From Deuterostichococcus epilithicus (lineage: Eukaryota > Chlorophyta > Trebouxiophyceae > Prasiolales > Stichococcaceae), in NCBI GenBank assembly GCA_033439295.1, contig JAVTLE010000001.1, positions 434,001 to 498,000 of the forward strand: DNA of 64,000 nucleotides. The letters run 5' to 3'. The position numbers were made by a program, and so were the translations under genes. The number at the start of each line of letters is the position of its first letter. The first letter of the stretch is position 1. Under the pieces are notes generated by a model. The model was not told where the DNA came from, ran no database searches, and worked only from the letters and a program-made list of their open reading frames with translations. Below are positions 11,298 to 21,848 of the stretch, in pieces.

Positions 11298-12342
11298 GCA
11301 GCGCGCCACCTGGGCTGGCGGGAAGGCCCGATTCGACGAACTCCATGTAATTGCTCAAGGCGACCGCTTTCCAAGTGTCGTTGGCGTCACGAGCCCCGAT
11401 TTGGCTCTCTTGGCCTCACGCTGCTGCAATGGGTGAGGCGTCATGTGTGCAGCGGCGCTGGATGCCTATCGGCACCCGCCTGGAGCACTGCCATGGACAC
11501 TTGGGACACAAAGGATGCGCAGGAACTCACACACGCGTCCGTAGGCGCGTTTCTTGGCCTGAAAGACTGATTGCAGTAGGTCCACTGGCGGACTGCCTGC
11601 TCCTGCACCTTGGTTGAATTCATATGTCTCTTTTCTGGGCTAAACCCTTGGAAGTCTAAACTCGCCCAAGTGCAGGCATTTTCATATATGATTTCGAACG
11701 CCCTCGGACCTCGGGCCCTCGGCACAACGCTTGGCACTCTGCAGCAGCAGTGACACACTCGCGAAACGAGCACGTGGTGCTTACAATCGCCTCTGCCATC
11801 ACCGCAGCGGCCCGACGACGCTTCCCAGCCCTTGCATCACGGCGCTGCCAGGACAAAACCGCAGGCGCTACGCAGATGGGCAGCCGGAGCAGACCGGCGC
11901 AGCTGGTCTGCGAACTCTGCGCAGATCCCATCAGCATAGAGATTCACGATTACATTGCGGTGCGCCTGCGCGCGTTTCGTGCAACAATATTTGCTGTCTT
12001 GCACTACGAGATGGTTGCTTGTGCATCTGATCCACCCGCACGCTGTGACCACCTCGCCATTCAACCTTGGTGTGACACTCACCACACGCTCAATTGCACG
12101 TGACTATACAACGGGTGACCTCTGGTGTGCCACTCACAGGTCTCTTGCAGCAACGAGGAGTGTCGGGGAGGCTACGGCCATCTCGAGTGAGACCTTGTGA
12201 TGCAGTACCGTCATGGAGGCGTCCCTTTGCTACTACGGAGGGCTGCTAAGAGTTGTTCCAGGCTCCTCACAGTGCTCCTTACAGCTCAACACCTGATTGA
12301 ACTTGCAGGTGCTGCAGGGAGTTTCTTGTGTCTCTGTTGACT
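11298..12342. other. Intergenic region between the MAPR and CCCH genes
   Basis: Contains the 3' flank of the MAPR gene and the 5' flank of the CCCH gene. A short plus-strand frame at 11875-11960 (MGSRSRPAQ, then LVCELCADPISIEIHDY) ends at a possible donor (GCG/GTGCGC). It could be an upstream exon of the CCCH gene, but its phase does not join the exon starting at 12343, so I left it out. Confidence 0.4.
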
Positions 12343-15300
12343 ATGGACAACAGCAAAGCCCTTGGCAAGAAGAAGGTGCGCTGAGGCTGGCTCTCTGAAG
12401 GCTGGTAGGCCCAGCAGAGCTGCCGCCCAAAGCTTGCGTCGCCCTGCCACCTCGGCAGATGGTTGTGTCGCATTCACCTCACCATCCTCCCGTGTACGTT
12501 TCAGGCCCTGATCCAGCAGCGGCCGCACATCGAGATCCGGGGCGCACGCTGCTGGGTCCGCTTCAAGGCAGAGGATCACTGCACCGGCCATTCCGTCGAT
12601 GTGCGCCTGTTCAACATGAACACAAATTCGACAGCCGACATCTTGACGGCTGCCGCTCGCTTTCGCGTGCTGCCACTGGCATCCTAAGCACAGTGCCATG
12701 CGCCCATCACACCGGGTCTCCCACATTTGCCGCAGCTCACACATGCCATGCCGGATCGATACTGCAGCCTTTGGAGATTTCTGTCTGGGCGCTTCTGCAG
12801 GGAGCGCATGTCAAGGCGCTGTCCCAGGTGAAGAAGAAGGAGAAAAAGCTTGCGGCGGTGGCGCCGGCGCCCAAGGCCAGGCCGAAGAAGAAAGCAGGAC
12901 CCGCGCAGCCACACACCGGAGGCCCTGCTAGGTGCGTTTTTCAGGGTTCAAGCAGGTTTCGAGGTACATGCAGCCAGTCGCAGCAGCCAGCAGGAGGCCT
13001 TGCAGGCGGGCAGTCTGGGTTCCAGCACAAACGGCAACAGACTCTGCTCCTGACCTTCTTGGTGCTGTCGCCGCTGAGGCCTTCCTCTCATGCTGCAGCG
13101 GCGGCGTTGAGGCGGTTGGCTGCAGGCGTGACATTGAGATTGTGCCGTTGGCGGCCCGCGAGAACCGCCTCGGCACCACCTCTAAGCCCAAACAGGACGC
13201 TGAGCCCAATGGCAAGGTAAGGCGCCTAGGGTTAGGTCCTCGTAGCTGACGAGCAACTGTCGTGCATGCATTTGGTTACCAATTGCACTGCTTCTTTGCG
13301 TGCTACTTCCGATGCTGGGTCCGCTCACCTCCGTTTGCTTTTCACACATTGCAGGCGAAGCATTTGATACTGTGCCGCTACATACAGTCGAACGTTGGAC
13401 AGTGAGTCTCTTCGTGACCTGTTCGTGTGGGCGGCTCCTGCTGATGATGCTGTTGTGACCCATTTGCCCAGGCGGCCATCGCATCTAAACACTTCAATGG
13501 CAATCAATGCAGCAATGTTGCCTGTGCGCAGCACCTATCCTCATTTCACATGCATGTCGTGCCCCACAGATGCCCAGTGTACGACTGCCCTTTCGCCCAT
13601 AGTGAAAAAGAACTTGCCAAGAACGAGCAGGCTGCCAGGTGAGCCTGGACTGTTGTCTCATCTCACCATCCGCTGGAGGCAGCCGGCACCGGTGGTCGTC
13701 ATGCTGCTGCCTGCAGACCACAGCTTGCATCACCTGCGGCACGATCAGTAAACTCAACTGCAACGCGCCCTGGCAGGGAGAAGCAGCAGCTTCAGAAGGC
13801 AGTCAAGGCGTCAAAGAAGCAGTCCCAGCGCACCCGCGGCCCAGCCCCCGACGCCTTTGAGGGTGCGCGGTTCCTTTTCCCAGGAAGTGGTTTCATCAAA
13901 CCGCTACTGCCTGCCTTGCGTGCCGCCTGCTGCTGGGACGACGCTGTCGAGACAGGCGTCCCTGGCTCCGTTTCCACCCTGACTTGCCTGCTTGTGTATG
14001 AGCGGAATCGCCTTGCCCACTTGTTCATTCAAGGCCATGACGTCGAAGCAGTCTGGGAGGAACGAACATGAGAACCGAACATGAGAACAAAACATGAAAA
14101 CCGGACTGGTCATTGCTTGTGACGAGTCTCTGTGTGTTTGTGAACGCAGAGCTGCCGGAGGGCGCGCTAGAATTGGCCGCAGGGCACCGCTCTGCTTCCA
14201 TGGCCGGCTCTGAATGGGAGTTTGCTCAGGCATGACCCCGCGGGGCTGCGCTGTGCTTGCACCCCCTGGCAATCGACCTGGTTGCCCAATTGCCCAATGA
14301 CTGTCACAAAATCTGTGCGGTCCGCACGAGAGTAGAATCGCAGGCCCATCTACTAGAACGCAGCACGAGGCCGCAAACGTGCAAGCGGGGCCCTAACACG
14401 GCCTGACATCTTTGTTCTTGCGTGTATTTCCAACAGGACCATCCCTCTGCGCCAACACACCACAGCTGGGCCGCCGAAGGCATCGACGAGGATGCCGGCT
14501 GGACCGAGGTGCAGCGGCACCGCGTGCCGACTGCGGCGGCAGCCGGCAGCGCCTTTTCGAGCCCGCGCGGCACCGACCATCTGTGGGGCGGCGCGGCCAA
14601 CGGCCACGGCTCAGCGAGCGGCCGCGGCTCCGCCAACGGATTCGGCCGCGGCTTGGCGAACGGATTCGACGTTTCGTCGCGGGACCCGGCCCCGCCCTCG
14701 CATCCGCCGGCTCCGCTGCTGGGCGCGGCCGCGATGCAGGAGCTCATCAGGTGAGCGACGCTCGCGATACCTCCTCACTGTTCAGATCTTTTGGCAACTC
14801 CAGGGAACAGGTCCTTCCTGGAGCGGAAGGCGTTCCTGGAGCATGCCTTTCTGGAGCCTCTTTGCAGCAGGATGGCTGCAGGAAGGCTCGAAGGCATGCT
14901 CCAGGAAGGCCCGACCAGCCGCTTTACTGTTTCCTGGCCATGCTCCAGCCGCAACATAGCGTGCCTGAGGTGAAGGCAATTGCAGGTCCGCCTGAGCTGC
15001 AGGCTCGCGGCCTTTGCCGGGCAGGCCCCACGGCAGACCTTAAACCCATCCGATCACACACCTCGACTCAGGCTGCACAGGCGTTCTGACTGCGCCTCTC
15101 CCCGCTGTTGCGCCCGCAGGTACAAGCTGAATGCGTGCACGGCGCGGCTGACCCACCTGGGCGTGCCGTGGGCCCGGGCGGAGGCTGCCGCCAAGGCCAC
15201 TGGCGCCAACGATAATGCCGCCGGCGAGCTCATGTTTGGAGGTGCGCTAACTTTTGACAGCCATTCTTCGCTCACAGCAGGTCATGGCAAAGCCGGCCTC

Positions 15301-16662
15301 TCGGGTTTTCGGTGCATCGCCTGTGGACCTGCACGAAGTCTCCACAGTGAGCAGCTGCATCAGCTACACCCCTTTGCACCTCCTTTCGTCATTCCTGCTT
15401 TTTTTCACAGTCCCCCACGTTGTGTTGTTGCCTCTGCTGTCGTGCCGCTCCCAATCTGCCTCCCAAAATTATCAACTCGCAGGCACGCCGCAGCACGAGT
15501 GGGGCGAGCATGAGGTGGATGTCGGCGCCGAGGTCGCCGCAGCGCTGGCGCTGTCGGAGCCGCCAATGCGGGCGGCGCTGCCTCAGGTGGAGGCGGCGAT
15601 TGTCATGGCCCGCGGCAGCATCGCCGAGGCCACCGAGGCGAGTCGTGTGACCTCGCTCGTGCCCTGTTATGGTTTCATCGTCAGCTCGCAAGTTGATGAG
15701 GAGCATCATGCATTGCTGGCCCGGCTGTGAGTGCACCAGCCCACCAGCAGGAGTGCATCACACATCTCCAGAACAAATGCCCCCGCCCGACAGCATCGCT
15801 TTCAAATCTGCTGGGCCAAGAGTGCGCCTGCCTGGTCATGCCATGCCTTACCTCGACGCAGGCACTGCGGCAGCAGATGTCGCAGGGCACTGCGGCCGCG
15901 TTGCCGCCCGCCGGCGACGCCCGGCCGCCGAGTCCCGCGAGCTTCGCCGGACCCTCCTCCNCCCGCGGCGCTCCGTCGCCGCCGTCCAGCGTCGCCGCCT
16001 CTGTGCGCTCGTCCGCNGCGGCGAGCACGGCACTGCCGGCGGAGTTTGACGCNAGCGCNTGGGAGCCGGTGTGGGGCGGTGTCACTGGCGCCGCCGGCGG
16101 CGGCNGCCGCACCAGCGTGCAGCGGCACGTGGAGGTGCTGCCCGACGATGCGCTGGCGCCACCAGTGGCGCCGCCGGCCGTCCTGCAGCCGCTGCCGGCG
16201 GCGGCGGCGGCGACAGCCCGTGCGCCCGCGACCGAGCCCGCCAAGTCGGCGGGCGCCGCCGGCGACCTGGTGGCGGGGCCGCCAACGCCGCGGCCGATGC
16301 CGCGGCCAGTGCCGCCCGTCGCGTCGCCGCCCGGCGAGGAGGCCGCGTTCGAGGCCACGCACGCCGGCTCTGGCAGCGGCGGCGGCGCGCTGATATTCTC
16401 CGGTGCCACCTTCACCGGCGCAAACATGTACACCGGGCCACTGGAGGTGCATCTGCAGCCGTCACCGGCGCCGTCCTCCTCGGTCTCGGGGGACGCCCTG
16501 GCCGCGGGCCTGTCGTTCCTGGACGGTGGCGGTAGCGGGGCGGATGCACGGCTGGCGGAGGTGGCCCTCGCGACGGTTCCCGCCGCCGGCGCGGCTGACG
16601 CGTCTGGCGCGGCTTCCGAGCCGGAGGAGTTTGATGACCTGCTGGACATGCTCATGGGTTGA
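12343..16662 (+). CDS. CCCH zinc-finger protein with long low-complexity C-terminus
   Basis: The likely start is MDNSKALGKKK (12343-12375), spliced to an exon at 12504 (ALIQQRPHIEIRGARCWVRF). Later exons include a Lys-rich patch near 12830. The zinc finger is split by an intron between 13401 and 13570: LILCRYIQSNVGQ joins CPVYDCPFAHSEKEL, spacing C-x9-C-x4-C-x3-H, close to the CCCH RNA-binding finger. Downstream exons at about 13770-14000, 14437-14752 (Gly/Ser-rich) and 15120-15640 hold two short helical, UBA-like stretches (TARLTHLGVPWARAEAAAK and EVAAALALSEPPMRAAL). The last exon, from about 15863, is about 265 residues of Pro/Ala/Gly-rich sequence ending in an acidic helix (EPEEFDDLLDMLMG). 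The CCCH finger suggests RNA binding; the rest is unrecognised. Five undetermined bases fall in the last exon. Middle exon borders are approximate. Confidence 0.65.
14830..14910. repeat. Long imperfect inverted repeat inside an intron
   Basis: The left arm at 14830-14867 (with TTCCTGGAGCATGCCTT and CTTTGCAG) pairs with the right arm at 14876-14910 (CTGCAGGAAGG and AAGGCATGCTCCAGGAA), leaving an eight-base loop. The intron of the CCCH gene that carries it would fold into a strong hairpin. Extra copies of TTCCTGGAGC just upstream (about 14814) suggest a small repeat family or MITE-like origin. Confidence 0.75.
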
Positions 16663-17500
16663 GCATCGGACTAACAGAGCATGACGGTGCAGAAAGGCTG
16701 TAGTGGAACAAGGAAGGGCTGATGCCCTGAGCCTATGAAGCTGACCATCAAGGCATGGGTGGTTTGGGCGCCGGGACACTCGTTGCGCTGAGCACCACGA
16801 ATCACGCAATGCCCACCATGGGCTGCCGTCTCTTCGCGTGTCATTGTTCATTCTGCATTACATAGTCCAGAGTAGCGATGGAAGCGCCAGTCACTGCGTA
16901 GACTGCTGCAGCGGCTCGGCTTTGAATTGCCTGACATCCTGCAGGAGTGTTCAGGCATCCCGTCAGGAAAGGGCTGCCTGTATCAGAGCTCTCCCGCATG
17001 CTGTCATGCTTTGCCTTTGGGATCTGATGTAGTCCTAGACAGGTGCTTGCTCTTGTGTCTGCTTTGCGATGTTCTTGTTGCAAACTCCTCCCTTCGTCCA
17101 GAATGCGGAAAATCTCCCTTCCCTATCCTCTGCACCTTCCATGTGCGGCGTCAAAAGACATACCTAGGTGATTCCTACCACTGTATATGTCTCCCAATGC
17201 TGTTCCCTGCTTTCCCACAATCCTCAAACCTGGTATCTAGGTATCCCAAGCCGATGAGCTCGTGACAAATCATAATGTGGTCGACCTTCCATATGCTGGT
17301 CCTTCAGTTGTTGTGCCTACTGTGCGCGTTCTTCCATCCCAATACACAACCTATTCCAGGAGATACATCCTGCTTCATGCGGGTTCATGGCTGTCGCGTT
17401 GGGCGCGCATCCTGCAGGCAGGCAGCCGCCTGCCAGCTGGGCGAGCTGGCGGCGGTCTGATAGCCGGCCGGCAGGAGGGCGGCAGCGGCCAGGCCGTGTC
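16663..17500. other. Convergent 3' flanks of the CCCH and UBE2Q genes
   Basis: Between two stop codons facing each other. The sequence is clearly more AT-rich than the coding parts, with no supported reading frame. It must hold both 3' UTRs and polyadenylation sites. TGTA-rich stretches occur at about 16975 and 17190, but none stands out as a clear signal. Confidence 0.5.
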
Positions 17501-20349
17501 TCACCAGCCGTTGCTGCGGTGGTGCGAAAGCATGCGGCTGAACGCCGCCCGTGCCTCATAGTCCGAATACGCCTGCAGAGCAGCCGCAGCGTCATGTGGA
17601 TTGTGATTGGCCCTTTCAAGCTACGTATAAACGTGCATGTTACTGATCACATGCTGTTCGTGTCCCCTGCTGCTCACCGGCTCCCTTTGCCACGCATCTG
17701 GTCAAAATCACGCCTTCCTTTCGACGCATCCAAGGCGCTGGCCGCATCAAACAGCCGGCAGGTGCGTGCAAGGCGCCCACCTGCATGGGGCTGCCGGCGT
17801 AGCGGCCCTCCAGGTCGATGCGCAGGGGGCCGCTGCGGCCGCCGGGCCCGGTCGCCGTCCTCACCATTACCGATTCACAGTGCAGCCTGCGGCGGCACGG
17901 CATGGCCTTGGGTATCAACTTGAGTACCACTGTCGTGGTGCAGAGTCCTGGCATGTGTGCTGATGTGACTGATTGTCTCTGATCTGCTTCATGCACAAGG
18001 CGAGCACCAGTGCTCGACAGCCGCGCAGCGCAGTGCGACGCTGCCACCAGCTGGAAAGTCCGCAGGGCATGCACACGCACCCTGACACCAGCCCGTGCCG
18101 TCGAACTTCTCTTCCTTTCAGGAGCGGAAACAGGGGGAGAGGAGCCAGAGGATACCAAGTCCAACAAGTTGGACTTAGTGTCCCCTGTAGGAGCAGGGGG
18201 AACAGCGGCGCACATGTTGAGGATGACGGTGTTCATGATGCTCTCCACACACATGGTGGGGCTCCAGGAGTTGGGGGTGCCGCTCTGCGTCAGCACCTCG
18301 ATGCACACGCTGCCGCCCGCGGTCACGTGCCCTGTGTACCTGCAGCGCCAGCAAAGTGGTAAAATATAAAAATAAAAACTCTGGGTGAACCTTCACTTGC
18401 GGCGCCAGGTGTTGAGTTGCTGGCAGTGTGGCGGCAGCATGCAGGGGCCGCCTCGCGCTGGTGTGCGGTGCCGCATGCTGCAGCGCCACATGAAGCCACC
18501 GAGTGGGTCTGGACTGGGCGACACACGCTGTGCTGCGCAGCTGGCATCGCATCAGACACAGCCTGCTCAACCTCAGCAGGTTGCGTGCAGCCGGTAGAAG
18601 GCAGCAGGCAGGCGACATGCAGGCAGCAGCGGATGCAACAGCGCCGCACCAAATGCAGCGGGGCGTGACCATGCGCAGGAAGAAGGGAGCGTCCGGGTAA
18701 TCCTTTGGGAACACGATCTCCATCAGCAGGTGGTCCTGTCCAGGGCACACATCTGTGTTCACAGAGCACCATTTGAGAGGAGCTTCGCTTTGCCGTGGCA
18801 GAGGCTTTGCCGTGCCAGCCTGTCCTGCACGCTGCGTGCGCCGAACGCAGTGCGCGGCAGTTCTATAGCCCAGTGGAGATTGGGAGGGCCTGTCCTTGGC
18901 GCAAGAACACATGCAAGTGGCTGACTTTGGACAGCGGCATTGCTCGGGGCTCGGCCTGCTGCATGCCGCGACGAAAAGCATGCGCGCTGGATGGCAGGCG
19001 ACCGTTCCACACCTGACCGTACATCGCCTCCAGCACGGACAGGTCCCCATTCAGGTCACGCCCACCTGCGGCGCCCGGTCGGACTCAGTTGAAACAATGG
19101 TCAAGGAGTGTCGTGCTGCAGACGGACTTTGTGGAACGTGCAGTCAGCTAGACCTCTGGCCGTGTGGCATTGTGAAAAGGAGGGCTTAGCGAGCACCCTC
19201 GCAGTCGTTGTCGAAGTCCTTGAGCTTGAACTGCAGGAGCGCGACACTCGCACAACCTGGGGTCATGTTGCAGGGACCACAGTACCATATAATGATGCAA
19301 TATCCGCAACCCAGCGCCCACTATCTAACAAGCCACCCCTGGAGTGCATATACAGCAGCATCTCGCAAGTTTGTTGCAAGCACCACAAAATGCACCAATC
19401 GTATGCCGCCTGGTAGGCACCTGCCACTTGAATATGTTGTCGTCGACAGGCGTGACGTCGTGCATCTGCGTGATCTTGCCCGCCGCAATCTGCTTGTTAA
19501 GGTACTTGAACTCGGACTGCAGGCGCTTGGCGCCCTGCGGCAGAGTCGGGCAGAGTCTTTAAGGCTAGGAGATGCAACACGGCCTGGCTGCAACCAGCCA
19601 TGACCAACAGCCGAAGCGTGGCGGCGGTGCACAAGGCCAGCCATGTCAGGCGCACTGACAGTGTGCGGTACAGGTTGTTGCCTCCTTGGGGAAACGTAAA
19701 GTACAGGCGTCAATCACAGACCCAGGCGCTGAGAAGTTGCACATCTGGACAGCATTGCCAGCATGTGACCAACCCTGTCACTGGCAACTTGCAGGCAGAG
19801 CCCTGGCAACCTTGAGCTGAGCGGGCTTGCCTTCATGTTGTGCCAGGAGGGGAGCTCATCGCTGGGCTTGGCCGCCTCCGCAGCAGGCACCACTGCACCC
19901 GGTGCTGGCTGCGCCGCTGCACGGGCGCGCGGCCTGAAGAACATGGCTGCCTTGGAGTCTGAGGCGGTGCCTGCTGCCTCAAACCCTGCTGCCGCTGCTT
20001 CCGCTGCCGCCGCCGCCTCGGCTGTCGCGGCCGCCCTGGCGGCTTTTCTGGCTGCTTTCTGGCCCGACCGGCTGCCGGGGGGAGGTCCCAGCGACGGTGA
20101 TGCGGGCGCCTTCTGACGGCGCGGCTTGGCCGCCGAGCTGCGCTGGCCGCTCTGGTTCGTGCGCGTGCGCCGCGCGGCGGTGGGCCCGTCTGTGAGGTCG
20201 ACTACCTCGACACTGGCCTCTGGCGCTGCAGCTCTGGCGGACGAGCGCAAGCGCTTTGACGCCTGTGAGGGGACGCCGGCGGTCAGATCGATGCTCGCCG
20301 CAAGCTGTTTGCTTCGCCGCTTTCTGGCGCTGCCGGGATCAGAGCTCAT
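17501..20349 (-). CDS. UBE2Q-type ubiquitin-conjugating enzyme (E2) with long N-terminal extension
   Basis: Eight exons join in frame to give 351 aa: 19831-20349, 19421-19534, 19197-19230, 19013-19065, 18650-18735, 18214-18339, 17781-17832 and 17501-17572. The C-terminal half is the UBE2Q form of the E2 fold. It has a helix with RLQSEFKYLNKQIAAGK, then DDNIFKWQFKLKDFDND, the central strand HLLMEIVFPKDYPDAPFFLR, and the active-site loop GGSVCIEVLTQSGTPNSWSP, whose Cys aligns with the catalytic Cys of UBE2Q. It ends in YEARAAFSRMLSHHRSNGW. E2s pass ubiquitin from E1 to substrate or E3. The first 160 residues are basic and disordered, with two motifs resembling SUMO-interacting motifs (SIDLTAG and EVVDLTDG) and nuclear-signal-like Lys/Arg clusters. 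Intron 1 needs a GC donor (AAG/GCAAGC). Confidence 0.9.
18151..18182. repeat. Intronic hairpin in the UBE2Q gene
   Basis: Arms 18151-18164 (GATACCAAGTCCAA) and 18169-18182 (TTGGACTTAGTGTC) pair with two mismatches around a four-base loop. The hairpin is about 30 bases downstream of the donor at 18213 on the minus strand, inside the intron following the active-site exon. Confidence 0.7.
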
Positions 20350-21848
20350 CAGTGATTTGTTGAGGAGGCAAGCAGCCCATCAGCCGCGTGCAAGGCTCGG
20401 CGTTGGCGGCGGTGGCGAGCGCTGACGGTCAGCTGCAGTCCCCGCTGTACACTGATGGCTTTGGCTGGCAGTAGCAGCCGCTCCGGAGCAAGCTGCAAGG
20501 TCCAGCACAGATGACATCAGATACTAGGCTTTGATGCAGCCTCACGGATGATTGCTTGCAGCTGTAGCTGGACAGCGGGCACAGTATGCCTAGACGCTGT
20601 GGGATTGTAAGGCAGCGAGGCCGTCGCATGCTCGTCCCCTGGCGCGCTTCACTCGATACTGTTACTCCAGTAGTCTGCTACTTTCCGTCGGACGACGTCA
20701 ACGGCAATTGCTGCAATGCTTGTGTTCGTGCCTCGTGTGTGGTACCCTTGGGTGGTGTCTAACGTGCAACACAGCCTAGACAGTTGTATGCAGCATTGCC
20801 TATGTCCACCATGATCGCCGTGCAGACGGCTGGCATGTAAGAGGAGCACCTGTGAGGCAGCGGCACAACGTCCGGAACCTGACGATCCGGCAGGTTGGAC
20901 TATGCCGATCAAATTGCGGCGATGTGCAGGTGCCGCTTCGAGAACAGACCCCACACGAAATACAAATAGTGCTACAGGATTGTGGTTGCTCAGACGCGCA
21001 TGAGACAATGTCTGGAATGTCCAACGCCGTGATCCGAGCGGGAAACACCCGGGAATGCTCCGAAACGCACAGCCCAGAGGAGTTTGGACGACATCAAATT
21101 GACGAGCACCCAGGGTGCAGAATGCACAATCGCACACCCAATAGTCTGAAGTTGCTCGAGATACAAGATAGAACAGCGCGCATCAGTCTGCCATGCGCTG
21201 ACTGTCTGAAACAGACCGAGCGCATTAATTGCACCGAGCCGCAGTTGCAGATGGCGCAGTGTGCACATTTGCATTGTGGGCGGCCTCGTGCCGGTCGCTC
21301 TGTCCCTGTGCGGCGCTGGTGTGTGGCCTCGAGTGTAACCAGGACTGACCCAAGCGCTCGATTGAATCTAGCTGTTGCTGTATCAGCACTGATTGCGGAG
21401 GACACCCTCTCTTCAGCGGCCGGAACCGGCAACTGATGCGACCCCGCGGACATGACCGGGCATTAGGTGTACCGAGAGATCTCCCGCACCTGCGGCAAGC
21501 AATGTTTGATTCGACGCCAATACCAGACTAGACGCCTGCCAGACGCCCGAGAACAATCTGCCAGCCGCAAAGACGGCACATTTAAAGGCTTGGCAGTGTG
21601 GGTTTCACTGCGGGTTTCAGGCCAGCCTGTGGCCGTGTGCATGATGCGCTGACCACCAACGCTGACGAGCTGAGGTGCGCACTGCTTGCAAGAATGCCGT
21701 CATGCAGCAACTCGCATCCGATGGTAGACACAGGGCAGCATAGACTGCCGCCTCTCTCGCAACGTACATATGGCTGCTCACCTCCGCATGCCATGACGGC
21801 AGCCGCCCTCCAGTGTCTAGGTGCTGCACACAGCCGAGGCGCCTGACG
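20350..21848. other. 1.5-kb intergenic region with one unexplained open frame
   Basis: Lies between the start of the UBE2Q gene and the stop of the first U-box gene. An uninterrupted 194-codon plus-strand frame at 20852-21436 is less Ala/Gly-rich than typical shadow frames here, but it has no recognised domain. The minus strand is also open over part of it (20649-21137). The region next to 20350 should contain the UBE2Q promoter. Confidence 0.4.

Noticed and set aside
15681-16655. 324-codon minus-strand frame opposite the last CCCH-gene exon
   Set aside because: Shadow of the Pro/Ala-rich plus-strand exon, which ends properly at 16662 and joins upstream exons in phase; the minus frame has no domain.
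20852-21436. 194-codon plus-strand open frame
   Set aside because: No domain, no splice sites that link it to anything, and an overlapping open frame on the other strand. Kept only as a remark on the intergenic region.
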